A stretch of 64,000 bases of DNA from assembly GCA_003169975.1 (NCBI GenBank), contig PNAA01000059.1, positions 1 to 64,000 of the forward strand. The letters run 5' to 3'. Positions 19,403 through 28,088 of this stretch are shown here, in pieces. The notes beneath the pieces are model-generated. The model was given only the letters and a program-made list of their open reading frames with translations. It was not told the DNA's origin and searched no databases. Both the position numbers and the translations under genes were made by a program. The stretch is from Spartobacteria bacterium (GTDB lineage Bacteria; Verrucomicrobiota; Verrucomicrobiia; Chthoniobacterales; UBA10450). Position 1 is the stretch's first letter. Every line of letters starts with the position of its first letter.

Positions 19403-21085
19403 TTAGGGACCGCGGCCCAGCCGAAAAGGATCGGGCCGATAGTGCTCGTGACTCTTGGTCGCCAGACCGAATCCCTCCATTTCTTCCCGGGTCAGGAAGC
19501 GCGCTGCGCCCGCTTTGGTGAGCGCAGCTACTGCCTGCGGATCGAGCCTAACGAGTGCAGCCACGACCGGCCGTTGCTCCAGAAAGGGATCATTGCGAAT
19601 CAAATCGGCGGAATACCAGGCAAGGCGCGGGTCGATCCCGACGACCTCAACGTCCATCGAGTGCACCGCCTCGAAGGCCCGCGCGAATGGTCGGATGAAT
19701 GTCTCCGCCTGAAAGCAACGCAGCGGCAGAACGATCAAAACGGAAGCGGCCACGGCGACCGTTAGGAAATTTCTCGCAATCCGCCGGCCGACTCTTTCGA
19801 CGAGCGTCGCCCAACCGGCGACAGCGACCAGAACGAGGCAGGACATCGCGCCATGGAAATAGCGGTAACCCCAGCCATGGCCCTGATCGAGATAGAAAAA
19901 ATAATAAAAGCCGAACGTGAGCGCACAACTAAGGGCCGCATCCTGAATAATGGGCCGCTCCCGGAAAATGCGGCTGAACCCAAGGACGGCAAGGAGCGGA
20001 GTGGCGAGCGTGCTCCAGCCAACGACGAGCAGTAAATCCATCGGCTGAATGACGAGCATCTTCGGGTTCCAGAGACGAAGGAACGAGGCCACCGTGCCGC
20101 TCGAGGGAGGTGAAAACCTGGCCCGCCAGGCGTACCAGCCGGCGCAGCCTAACAAGTAGATGAAACCGAAAACCGAGACGGCTCGCCATCTCCGCTGCAG
20201 CACCAGCCGACCGAGAAAGGGCGCGACAAAGAGGGCGTGGACGATCGGTTGATGCAGTCCGATGGCGAGCACGCCCACGATCGGCGCCAGGTAGAAACGG
20301 CGGCGGTCCGGGCGCGAATAGAGCCAGAGCCAAATGGTATTGAACGCGAGATGCGCGGGCATGGAGTAGGCGGTCATCGCCATGACCAGAAATTGCGCCG
20401 AGGTACCGAGCAGGAGCAGGGCGACGAAGGCATTCTGCATTTCGTTAGGCCAAATGTTGCGAGCCGCGCCGTAGAGCGCGAGCACGGCGAGAGCGGCGAG
20501 AACCGGGTTCAAGAGCGACTGGAGATAGACGCCCTGGAAAATCGCGCGTAGCGCCGCGTAGACCGGCAGATAAGTCGCCTTCCAAGCATGCGCCGCCGGA
20601 AAGTAGTCCACGTAGGTCGGCTTGATCACCCGCACGGCATCGAGCCATTGCGGCGGAATTTCGGCGCTGATTTTCCCGCGCAGGAAAATCTGCGCCTGGA
20701 AGTCGGCCATGTATTCGTCCGCGCTCAAGGCATAGTCGTGGCAGACGAAATGGGTCCCGAGCGCGGTGACGGCGAGAACGAAAGCGACGATGGTGGCCAC
20801 GACCAGTCCGTCGCGGGGCGCGGCGTCCGAGGCGCCAGCCGTCGGGTCCGGCAAATCCTTCTTGCGAAACATGAAAAGGGCGGCACCCAGACAAAAGGCA
20901 GCAAGCAAAGCCAGGCCCCACACTTCATCCCGGGCAAAGATGACGTAGAAGGCGCTGTAGCCAGTCCGGGGATCGGGTCGTCCGGCGAAGGTGCCACTGA
21001 GCCACCAGGCCAGGGCGACGCCGGCCAGCGCCACGCCGCTTAAGACCAACAGAATCCGGCGCACGCCGGTCGACGATGAAATCAT
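19403..21085 (-). CDS. Membrane glycosyltransferase-like protein (GT-C fold)
   Basis: 560 residues with about 11 hydrophobic segments. After the second or third helix it carries DYALSADEYMADFQAQIFLRGK, an acidic loop in the position of the GT39 catalytic site. A soluble C-terminal ~110 residues contains DVEVVGIDPRLAWYSADLI. Start placed at ATG 21085 (MISSSTGVRRILLVLSGVALAG), which puts a membrane helix right at the N-terminus; the longer frame adds nonhydrophobic sequence. Divergent from the GT39-like gene at 21189. Function as a polyprenyl-sugar-dependent transferase is inferred from topology only. Confidence 0.65.
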   Translation of the reverse strand: MISSSTGVRRILLVLSGVALAGVALAWWLSGTFAGRPDPRTGYSAFYVIFARDEVWGLALLAAFCLGAALFMFRKKDLPDPTAGASDAAPRDGLVVATIVAFVLAVTALGTHFVCHDYALSADEYMADFQAQIFLRGKISAEIPPQWLDAVRVIKPTYVDYFPAAHAWKATYLPVYAALRAIFQGVYLQSLLNPVLAALAVLALYGAARNIWPNEMQNAFVALLLLGTSAQFLVMAMTAYSMPAHLAFNTIWLWLYSRPDRRRFYLAPIVGVLAIGLHQPIVHALFVAPFLGRLVLQRRWRAVSVFGFIYLLGCAGWYAWRARFSPPSSGTVASFLRLWNPKMLVIQPMDLLLVVGWSTLATPLLAVLGFSRIFRERPIIQDAALSCALTFGFYYFFYLDQGHGWGYRYFHGAMSCLVLVAVAGWATLVERVGRRIARNFLTVAVAASVLIVLPLRCFQAETFIRPFARAFEAVHSMDVEVVGIDPRLAWYSADLIRNDPFLEQRPVVAALVRLDPQAVAALTKAGAARFLTREEMEGFGLATKSHEHYRPDPFRLGRGP

Positions 21086-21188
21086 GGTGGGAGAAGAAAG
21101 CGTGCTTTCCTGAGCAGCCAACGGGCCACCGCCAGCGAAGCGTCGCGCGACCACGCTGTCTAGCACGAGACTTGCAGCATTGGAGCGG

Positions 21189-22517
21189 ATGGAACTCTCT
21201 GCCGGCACGACTTTGCCTGCCCTCCCGGGTCAGGAAACGAATGCTGTCGCGGGGCGACGATTCCTCACGCTGAGCCGGCACCGAGCGCTCGTCATCCTCA
21301 CGATGACGACTCTGCTTGGGATCGGAATCTTCCTGCGTCTTTATCCCACGGCGGGCTTCGCGCACCTCGGCACGGATGAGCGTGATTACATTATTTTTGT
21401 GAAGCAAATCCAGGTGGCCGGCATCTGGAATTACGACGCCGTTGTGCAGGTCTATGTGGAGCGGCAATACAAACTGCGCGAAGCGGTCGTCCCGGCGACG
21501 CGCGTCGCGTTTCTCGTCCCGGCGGCACTCTGCGCGGATTGGTTTCATCTGACCACCTTCCGCGCCTTGCAGGCAACCGCGGCGACCGCGGGCGTGCTTC
21601 TGCTCCTGCTCGGCGCGCTCTTCGCCTATCGTCTCGGCGGGACGATCCCGATGATCGGCATGACCGCGCTGCTCGCGACCGGACCGCTCCAGATCTATCT
21701 CTGCCAGCGGGCAGTGATCGATGGCTATTTCGCCTTCTGGGCGATCGCCGCACTCTGGCTCGCATGGGAAAACCTGCAGCGCCCGCGGCACGCCGGCTGG
21801 CTCGTCTCTTATGCGCTTTGCCTAACGATTTTGGTGCTGACCAAGGAGACGTCGGCTTTCGTCGTTTTCGCGCTTCTGGGGACGTTCCTCTTGAATCGCT
21901 TCCTGCGCCTCGGAACCGTCACGCCGCACCTCCTGGCGGCGACGATCGTCGGCCCCGCGATCGCCATCTTGCTGCTCGCGGCGATGGTCGGCGGCCTCGG
22001 CGAATGGGTGCGCTTCTACCAGATGTTCGTCGCGAAATCGCGGACGAACTTTTACTCCATGGCCGCGCAGGATGGACCCTGGTTTCGCTATGCGATCGAC
22101 TTCGCGCTCATGACGCCGGCGGTCGTCGCCTTTGCGATCGGCGGGATTTTTCAACTGCGCAGACGCGATCGTGCCGGACTGTTCATGGCGGTGTTCGCGG
22201 CTTTCGCGTTGATCGGCCTGTCGTGCGTGAAATACGGAATGAGCCTTCGTTTGGCCGCGTTCTGTGAGATTCCGCTGGCCTGGCTGGCCTGCTCGCAGGT
22301 GCTCGCGCTGAGCCGGCGATTTCGGAGAGTCCGGCCTGCGATTGTCGGGGCGGCTTTGTTTTTCGTGCTCGCCGCCGTCGGGCTCAATCAATACGTGCGG
22401 CTTTTCGTCCAGGGCGGTCTCTACGATCCGATTACCAATCAGCTCGTGGCGAAGCTCGGCATGCAGAAATCGCCCGAGACCGTCGCCGCCGAATTGGCCG
22501 CGTCGGCCAAACATTGA
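21189..22517 (+). CDS. GT39/PMT-like membrane glycosyltransferase, paralogue B
   Basis: 442-residue polytopic protein, paralogous to the minus-strand gene at 11031. It has the acidic pair D63-E64 in HLGTDERDYIIFVKQI after the first helix and LTKETSAFVVFALLGTF at the place of LTKENAMFAYLGI. ATG 21189 is preferred, with GGAG just upstream; a TTG at 21180 is the alternative. About ten helices. It ends a few bases from the convergent GT39/TPR gene. Expected to transfer a lipid-linked sugar in the periplasm; acceptor unknown. Confidence 0.75.
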   Translation: MELSAGTTLPALPGQETNAVAGRRFLTLSRHRALVILTMTTLLGIGIFLRLYPTAGFAHLGTDERDYIIFVKQIQVAGIWNYDAVVQVYVERQYKLREAVVPATRVAFLVPAALCADWFHLTTFRALQATAATAGVLLLLLGALFAYRLGGTIPMIGMTALLATGPLQIYLCQRAVIDGYFAFWAIAALWLAWENLQRPRHAGWLVSYALCLTILVLTKETSAFVVFALLGTFLLNRFLRLGTVTPHLLAATIVGPAIAILLLAAMVGGLGEWVRFYQMFVAKSRTNFYSMAAQDGPWFRYAIDFALMTPAVVAFAIGGIFQLRRRDRAGLFMAVFAAFALIGLSCVKYGMSLRLAAFCEIPLAWLACSQVLALSRRFRRVRPAIVGAALFFVLAAVGLNQYVRLFVQGGLYDPITNQLVAKLGMQKSPETVAAELAASAKH

Positions 22518-22524
22518 TTCGAAT

Positions 22525-24390
22525 TCAACGCCCGGCGTTTTCAATTTCCTGCCGCAAGGCAAGAAACTCCGGATGGCTCGGCGCGAGCTGGATGGCGCGT
22601 CCGATCTCCCGCCGCGCTGCGTCCACTTCGCCCGCTTTCAGTTCGGCACGGGCGAGAAGGAAATGCGCCTTGGCGTCGTTAGGCGAAAGCTCGACTGCGT
22701 GCTGGAGGAAATTGATGGCAAGCGTCCAGCGACCCTCCTCGAGCGCAAGGACGCCAAGGTTATTGTAGGCGCCGGTGTTCGTCGGATCGAGGCGCACCGT
22801 GGCCAGATAAAAATCACCCGCGGCCTCCCTCTTGCCCTCAGCGTGGCAAAGATTACCGAGCGCGAAATTGATCCCCGCGTTGGCCGGGGAATAGGCGTAA
22901 GCCAGCTCGAGCTTCTGCCGGGCCAGCCTCAGATTGTTGCTTTCTAGTGCCCGCACGCCGGAGTTGTAGCTGTCGAGCGACCAAAACGTCGGATTCTTTT
23001 GCGGCAGCGAAACGAAGGCCGTGCTCGCGATGAGCAGCAGGAGAAAAATGACCGCTTCGCGATAGCGCGCGGTCGCGATTTCTCGCCAGAGCGTCCAAAG
23101 GCCGAAGGCCGCAAAGACCAAAAGCCCCGGAACCGACGCGAGACGGTAACGCTCGGTCACAAAGACCGACAGCAACGAGACCATGTGCAGCAGCACGGCG
23201 GCGGCAACCCAGCGCGACGCCGGAATTTTCCAGCAGGCCAGGAGCAGACCCGGCAAAGCGAGCGCGGCGACGAAGCCAAAACTTAATCCCGGAAAGATGA
23301 TCCCCTCATCCCTTAAAGCCGTGATGATGCTGAGGTCGTCGTATTGGAATGCGTTCCAGAAATTCCTGATCTTGATCCCGAGCAGCCTGACCCAGGCCAG
23401 CGGATGACCCTGGACCCAGGCACGGGCCTTCTGGGACCAGAAGGCAGAGACCGCCGAGCGCTTAAGCGGATGCCCGGCCACCTTCTCAGCAGCCGCGATC
23501 GAGTCCTTCAGCATCGCCTGTTGTCCGGCGTGCAGACCGGGCGGGAATTTCGGATAGCCGTTGGCTATCGGGTTATTCCCGATCCAAAAATTGACGCCGC
23601 TGTGGGCGGAAAGAAATACCGGGTCGCGTGCTACGAAGCAGTTATGGATCCACGCGGGCGACGCCCCGACAAAAACGCCGGCAATCACCATCACTGCACC
23701 GATGATCCGATGAGAGGGGGGAGCAACCCAGCGCAGGAAGAGCGCAGCGAGCACGAGTGGAACGAGAAACAAGATCGTCGCGATACCCATGGCGGTGAAG
23801 CCGATCAACACCCCAAAGAGCAGGGTCTTCCAGAGCGCCGGGGCCTGGCGGCGTTTGACGACCTGCCAGACAACGAACCAGAAGACGAAGACCAGCCACG
23901 CCGTCGGCATCAGGATGACAGAGTAGCCTTGGGCTGGCTGAAAGAATGCCCACCCGACCGCCGCCAGGATGCCGATAACATTCGTGGGTCGTTTCGCAAG
24001 GCCGGAAGGCGATTTCTCTTCCGCAGAATCGGTCACACCAGGCCCGGGAAAGACCAGCGCGCTCAATTGGTACAAAAGGACCGCCGTGCCGCCTTCGCAA
24101 CCAGCCTGGAGCAACCCGGGAACAAAAGGGCTATACCCGCAAACCTTATAGATCGCGGCAAGTAAATAAGCGTAAAGCGGCAAACCGTAGAAGGCCGTGT
24201 GCTCGCTCCAGTTCCCGCGCAGGATCCGCAACGCCCAGTCATTGTAAAACTGCATGTCTCCGGCGGTCGGCAGCAGAAACTGACTGTCGGTCAATCTGAC
24301 CAGAACGATCAAGCGAAGGACAAAGACGCCCAGGAAGAGGTAAACGCCGGGCGTCACAGCCCGGAGCGAGGTTTTACTTGGAAGGTTCAT
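22525..24390 (-). CDS. GT39-like membrane protein with C-terminal TPR domain
   Basis: 621 residues. The N-terminal ~450 residues hold about ten hydrophobic helices, with TAGDMQFYNDWALRILRGNW in the first extracytoplasmic loop. The last ~140 residues are tetratricopeptide repeats (for example NAGINFALGNLCHAEGKREAAGDFYLATVRLDPTNTGAYNNLGVLALEEGRW, spread over several units). This combination resembles bacterial relatives of eukaryotic TMTC/PMT proteins, where the TPRs contact the acceptor protein. It lies directly upstream of, and divergent from, two pilin genes, so pilin or exported-protein O-glycosylation is a reasonable but untested role. Confidence 0.75.
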   Translation of the reverse strand: MNLPSKTSLRAVTPGVYLFLGVFVLRLIVLVRLTDSQFLLPTAGDMQFYNDWALRILRGNWSEHTAFYGLPLYAYLLAAIYKVCGYSPFVPGLLQAGCEGGTAVLLYQLSALVFPGPGVTDSAEEKSPSGLAKRPTNVIGILAAVGWAFFQPAQGYSVILMPTAWLVFVFWFVVWQVVKRRQAPALWKTLLFGVLIGFTAMGIATILFLVPLVLAALFLRWVAPPSHRIIGAVMVIAGVFVGASPAWIHNCFVARDPVFLSAHSGVNFWIGNNPIANGYPKFPPGLHAGQQAMLKDSIAAAEKVAGHPLKRSAVSAFWSQKARAWVQGHPLAWVRLLGIKIRNFWNAFQYDDLSIITALRDEGIIFPGLSFGFVAALALPGLLLACWKIPASRWVAAAVLLHMVSLLSVFVTERYRLASVPGLLVFAAFGLWTLWREIATARYREAVIFLLLLIASTAFVSLPQKNPTFWSLDSYNSGVRALESNNLRLARQKLELAYAYSPANAGINFALGNLCHAEGKREAAGDFYLATVRLDPTNTGAYNNLGVLALEEGRWTLAINFLQHAVELSPNDAKAHFLLARAELKAGEVDAARREIGRAIQLAPSHPEFLALRQEIENAGR

Positions 24391-24657
24391 CGCGCGCAGT
24401 CGAAGTCGAAAGGGTCGGTGTGGCAGCCATCAGTTTCGTGGGCTCGTTGGTTCCAATTCAAAACCGGACGCTGTGGAAGAAAAACCTCGCGCTGTCGTCC
24501 GGCAGTCCCTTCTCCCCGCGCCCGGGGGAAATGCGTCCCAGGCTCTAAGTATCGTGAAATCACGCGGGTTGGCATCAACGCTGCTCTTTAAGAAGGCAAT
24601 CCGCGATGGAACGGCGGACGCAATCAAAACAAACAAACCAGAAAGATAGCAAATAGT
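24391..24657. promoter_or_regulatory. Divergent intergenic region upstream of pilin 1
   Basis: 267 bases between the divergent GT39/TPR gene and the first prepilin gene. The last ~100 bases (from about 24554, GTGAAATCACG...TTGGCATCAACGCTGCT) are repeated in front of the second pilin from about 25291. This suggests that the promoter and 5' untranslated region were duplicated with the gene. The exact promoter was not resolved. Confidence 0.45.
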
Positions 24658-25203
24658 ATGTTACAAAAACTCAGCAAGAACCGCGGGGGCTTCACCCTTG
24701 TGGAAATCATGATCGTGGTCGCGATCATCGCCTTGTTGGCCGCCATCGCCGTCCCGGGATTTCTCCGGGCCCGCAAGCGCGCCCAGGCGAGCCGCGTCCT
24801 GAACGATCTGCGCTTGATCGACTCTGCGGTTGATCAATACGCAATCGAAAACAACAAGACAACCGGTTCGGTTGTCCCCGTGACGGCCTGGACCTCTTAC
24901 ATGAAGCAGGGTACCCTGCTTTACAACACCGGCCAGGACATGTTCGGCAACAACTACAACGCCCAGACTGTTGATAGCTTGCCGAAAGTTCCGCTCGCTA
25001 CCTGGAACACCTTGTCCGACGTGGCGGGGACAACGTTCTTCTCGCCTTACGGGCCTTAGTCGGAAGCGTTCGATTCATACACCTGCCATCGCCAGAGCGG
25101 TGGCAGGCAATGAGTCCGACGATTGGCCGCAAGCAAGGGTTGGCTTCACTTCCAACACTCCTTTCCCAGCCGCCAGAGCCCGCAGCCCACGCGAGGCGGC
25201 GAT
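24554..25203 (+). repeat. Tandem duplication unit 1 (pilin with flanks)
   Basis: About 650 bases covering 5' flank, pilin gene and 3' flank, repeated as unit 2 at about 25291-25940. Matching landmarks are TTGGCATCAAC(G/A)CTGCT before the gene, GGATTCATACACCTGC or CGATTCATACACCTGC after the stop, and GGCAATGAGTC or AGCAATGAGTC followed by a shared GC-rich tail. The coding parts are nearly identical at the N-terminus and differ at scattered sites in the C-terminal half. Confidence 0.85.
24658..25059 (+). CDS. Type IV pilin-like / pseudopilin, copy 1
   Basis: 133 residues with a class III prepilin signal: short basic leader, then G|FTLVEIMIVVAIIALLAAI, with the conserved Glu at +5 and cleavage by a PilD-type peptidase before Phe. 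The following helix (FLRARKRAQASRVLNDLRLIDSAVDQYAIE) resembles GspG/PilE-like major pseudopilins. The short globular part ends LSDVAGTTFFSPYGP. The product would be assembled into a type IV pilus or type II secretion pseudopilus. No pilus assembly ATPase, platform or secretin gene is in the window. Copy 2 follows 330 bases downstream. Confidence 0.88.
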   Translation: MLQKLSKNRGGFTLVEIMIVVAIIALLAAIAVPGFLRARKRAQASRVLNDLRLIDSAVDQYAIENNKTTGSVVPVTAWTSYMKQGTLLYNTGQDMFGNNYNAQTVDSLPKVPLATWNTLSDVAGTTFFSPYGP

Positions 25204-25290
25204 GTTTGTGCGTCCCGTTTCGTCGCGCGAAGCCGCCGCCGGAAGGACAGGGCTCCCCTGCTATCTGTTTCCTGGTTTGTGGACAATACC

Positions 25291-25940
25291 GTGAAAATCC
25301 GGCGGATTGGCATCAACACTGCTCCCAAAGGAAGGCGATCCGAGATGGGGAATGTCGGACGCAATCAAGACATCCAAAGACATCCAGCATGTTACAGGAA
25401 CTCAACAGAAACCGCAGGGGCTTCACCCTTGTGGAAATCATGATCGTGGTCGCGATCATCGCCTTGTTGGCCGCCATCGCCGTCCCGGGATTTCTCCGGG
25501 CCCGCAAGCGCGCCCAGGCGAGCCGCACCCTGAACGATCTTCGCTCGATCGACTATGCGGTTGATCAGTATGCAATCGAAACCAACAGGGCAACCGGAGC
25601 CAGTGTCCCCGTGACGGCCTGGACCTCTTACATGAAGCAGGGTTCCCTGCTTTATAACACCGGCCAGGATATGTTTGGGCAAGCTTACGGCCCGCAGACT
25701 GTTGATAGCCTGCCGAGAATTCCACTCACCACCTGGAGCACCTTGTCCGACGTGGCGGGAACAACGTTCTTCTCGCCCTATGGGCCTTAATCAGAAGCGT
25801 AGGATTCATACACCTGCTATCGCCCGAGCAGTTGCAAGCAATGAGTCGCGCAGATTGTCGCGAGAAGGTTCGATGCCTGCTTCAATTTGAACACCCTTTC
25901 GCCGGCCGTCAGAGCCCACATCCGCCTCGGAGCGGCGACG
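25291..25940 (+). repeat. Tandem duplication unit 2 (pilin with flanks)
   Basis: Second copy of the unit described at 24554. The 3' tail (GCCGTCAGAGCCCACATCCG-like, then GGAGCGGCGACG) runs up to the start of the GT39/TPR gene at 25953, so the duplication boundary lies at or inside the 5' end of that gene. Confidence 0.85.
25389..25790 (+). CDS. Type IV pilin-like / pseudopilin, copy 2
   Basis: 133 residues, the same length as copy 1. The prepilin motif RRG|FTLVEIMIVVAIIALLAAI is identical and the helix that follows is nearly so. Differences are concentrated later, for example ETNRATGASVPVTAW against ENNKTTGSVVPVTAW and GQAYGPQTVDSLPRIPLTTW against GNNYNAQTVDSLPKVPLATW. The start is ATG 25389 (MLQELNRNRRG), which aligns with copy 1; the longer open frame upstream is the duplicated 5' flank. 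Such pairs allow pilin variation or division into major and minor subunits; which applies here is unknown. Confidence 0.88.
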   Translation: MLQELNRNRRGFTLVEIMIVVAIIALLAAIAVPGFLRARKRAQASRTLNDLRSIDYAVDQYAIETNRATGASVPVTAWTSYMKQGSLLYNTGQDMFGQAYGPQTVDSLPRIPLTTWSTLSDVAGTTFFSPYGP

Positions 25941-25952
25941 CTCGCCCAGCGC

Positions 25953-28013
25953 ATGGCGCCCATCCTGCGCTCCGATTGGTGGCGTGCGCTTTTTCTTTTG
26001 CTTATCGCCATCGTGGTTCGAGCACCCTCGCTCTCCGGCGAATTCCTCTGGGATGACGAATACCTCGCGCGCGACAGCCCCTTCATCAAAAGTCCGCTCC
26101 TCGCGCTTGAGGTCTTCCGGCACCATCTCTTCCCGGACTCCTTCTCCGGGCACTACCGGCCGCTCCAGAACCTCTCGTTCATGGCCGACTACTTTTTCTG
26201 GAATAACAACACCTTCGGCTTTCATCTCACCAATCTGCTCCTGCACGCCGGGAGCGCAGTCATGCTCTACTTTTTGGTCAAGCGTTTGCTGCAAGCGGCG
26301 CGTGACGCGGCCTGGCTCCGGGACAAATCGAACTTCATTTCGGATCTGGCGTTCTTCACCGCTCTCCTCTGGGCCGTGCATCCCGTCCATAGCGCGGCGG
26401 TCGATTACATCTCTGGTCGGGCCGATAGCCTCGCTTTCCTCTTTGCTTCGAGCGCATGGTACCTGGTCTTTCGCGCGCGCGAACTGAAGCTGGGAGCCGC
26501 CCGCAACCTTCTCTTTCTCTCGGCCGCGCTCCTCGGTCTCCTCGCGCTCTGTTCCCGCGAAACGGCCGGCCTTTGGTTGGTCATTTTTCTTTTCCACACT
26601 CTGTTCTTCGATCCCAAAATCAGCCGCCGGGGCAAGACCTGGTCAGTCGCCATTTGCGTTGCTCTGTTTGCTCTTTACTTGGGACTTCGGCAGTTACCCC
26701 CGGCGCGATCAGGACCTGGTCCGTCGGAAGGTTGGGGCGCGCCGGTGCGCGCCGTGTTGATGCTTCGGTCGCTGGGTGATTATGGGCGGCTGATGATTTT
26801 TCCGGCCAATCTGCACATGGAGCGCACGGTAGTGGATGGAGACAACTACCGCAGCCACACCACTTGGGAGAATTCCGTCGCGACGGAATACCTTTCGATT
26901 GCCGGATTGATCTTCGCCTTCCTGCTCATCGCTGGTTGCTGCTGGCGCGGGAACGGCCGGTCTTTGCGAATCTTTGGCGCAAGCTGGTTCATGATCGGCT
27001 ATCTGCCCACGTCGAACATTGTGGAACTGAACGCGACTTCCGCCGAACACTGGCTTTACCTGCCCAGCGCCGGCCTGCTGATTTTTCTCGCTGGCTGCGT
27101 GCTCGACCTCCCGGCGCGCTATCGCACGTCACTCGCCGCTCTTGCCTGCCTCGCGGCCGGCGGCCTGAGCATCCGCAGCGCACTACGCAGCAGCGACTGG
27201 GTGACACCCGAAGTCTTTTACGAGCGAACAATCGCTGCCGGCGGCGACAGCATGCGGGTCAGCGGAAATCTGGCCGAGCTTTACACCCGCCGCGGTCAAC
27301 TCGTGAAGGCGGAATCTCTTCTTCGCAAAGTGCTCGCGGGCACCCCCGATTTTCCGGTGGCCCGCAATAACCTGGCGCGCGTCTACTTCGAAGAAGGCAA
27401 GACCAAGGAGGCCGAAGCTCTCTTCGCCGATTCGGCCAAACATTCCGTCGAGGCGAGCAAGACCTATCCGCGCACTTGGATTGCGGTGCTGAATTTCGCG
27501 CATCTTCTGCATGCCACCCAGCGCGACGATGAAGCGCTCTCCGCCTTGGAAAGAGCCCGCACCGATTATCCAGAAGTTTGGGAAATCGTTAGTCTGGAGG
27601 CCGAATTGCTCCGCCAAAAGAAAAAGTCGGCCGCGGCCTTCGATCTCGTCTCGGATTTTGCGCGGGATCACTGGTGGCACTACGGCGCAGCGCTGGCCCT
27701 GGGCCGGCTTTACGCAGAAGCGGGCGACGCGGATCGCGCCGTCGAAGCCCTCCGCACGGCGAGCTGGCTCGACTTGCACGAGGTTGACGCCCTTAATTTA
27801 ATCGCGCAGATGCGCCTCCGCCAAAATCGTCTGGTCGAGGCTTATCGCGCGCAGAAGCGGGCGGTGGCGCGGCAGCCAGACGCGCCCCTCCAATACGCTT
27901 TGCTCTCGGATATCCTGGAAAAAATGGGGCAGAAGGCCGAGGCCAAAGACGCCATCGCTCAGGTCGCGCGCCTCGAAGCGATCGGCCGCCCCTCCCGCGC
28001 GCTCCCGAACTAA
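25953..28013 (+). CDS. TMTC-like membrane glycosyltransferase with TPR repeats
   Basis: 686 residues. The N-terminal ~410 residues contain about ten hydrophobic helices, and the first outside loop carries GEFLWDDEYLARDSPFI (acidic WDDE site), followed by HYRPLQNLSFMADYFFWNNN, as in eukaryotic TMTC and bacterial TPR/GT-C proteins. The remaining ~275 residues are TPR units (SGNLAELYTRRGQLVKAESLLRKVL and others). ATG 25953 is chosen; a TTG at 25887 would extend into the duplicated flank. Its position after two pilins, and the related gene on the other side, suggest a glycosylation module for pilins or other exported proteins. Confidence 0.78.
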   Translation: MAPILRSDWWRALFLLLIAIVVRAPSLSGEFLWDDEYLARDSPFIKSPLLALEVFRHHLFPDSFSGHYRPLQNLSFMADYFFWNNNTFGFHLTNLLLHAGSAVMLYFLVKRLLQAARDAAWLRDKSNFISDLAFFTALLWAVHPVHSAAVDYISGRADSLAFLFASSAWYLVFRARELKLGAARNLLFLSAALLGLLALCSRETAGLWLVIFLFHTLFFDPKISRRGKTWSVAICVALFALYLGLRQLPPARSGPGPSEGWGAPVRAVLMLRSLGDYGRLMIFPANLHMERTVVDGDNYRSHTTWENSVATEYLSIAGLIFAFLLIAGCCWRGNGRSLRIFGASWFMIGYLPTSNIVELNATSAEHWLYLPSAGLLIFLAGCVLDLPARYRTSLAALACLAAGGLSIRSALRSSDWVTPEVFYERTIAAGGDSMRVSGNLAELYTRRGQLVKAESLLRKVLAGTPDFPVARNNLARVYFEEGKTKEAEALFADSAKHSVEASKTYPRTWIAVLNFAHLLHATQRDDEALSALERARTDYPEVWEIVSLEAELLRQKKKSAAAFDLVSDFARDHWWHYGAALALGRLYAEAGDADRAVEALRTASWLDLHEVDALNLIAQMRLRQNRLVEAYRAQKRAVARQPDAPLQYALLSDILEKMGQKAEAKDAIAQVARLEAIGRPSRALPN

Positions 28014-28088
28014 CCGCCGCCCGCGGCGACTCGCGGGATTGACAGTCGAGTCCGCCCCGCTACTATCGGCGGCTCCCAGCCGCGGCTT

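Noticed and set aside
25110-25388. Upstream extension of the second pilin gene
   Set aside because: This is the duplicated non-coding flank of pilin 1. The prepilin leader aligns at ATG 25389.
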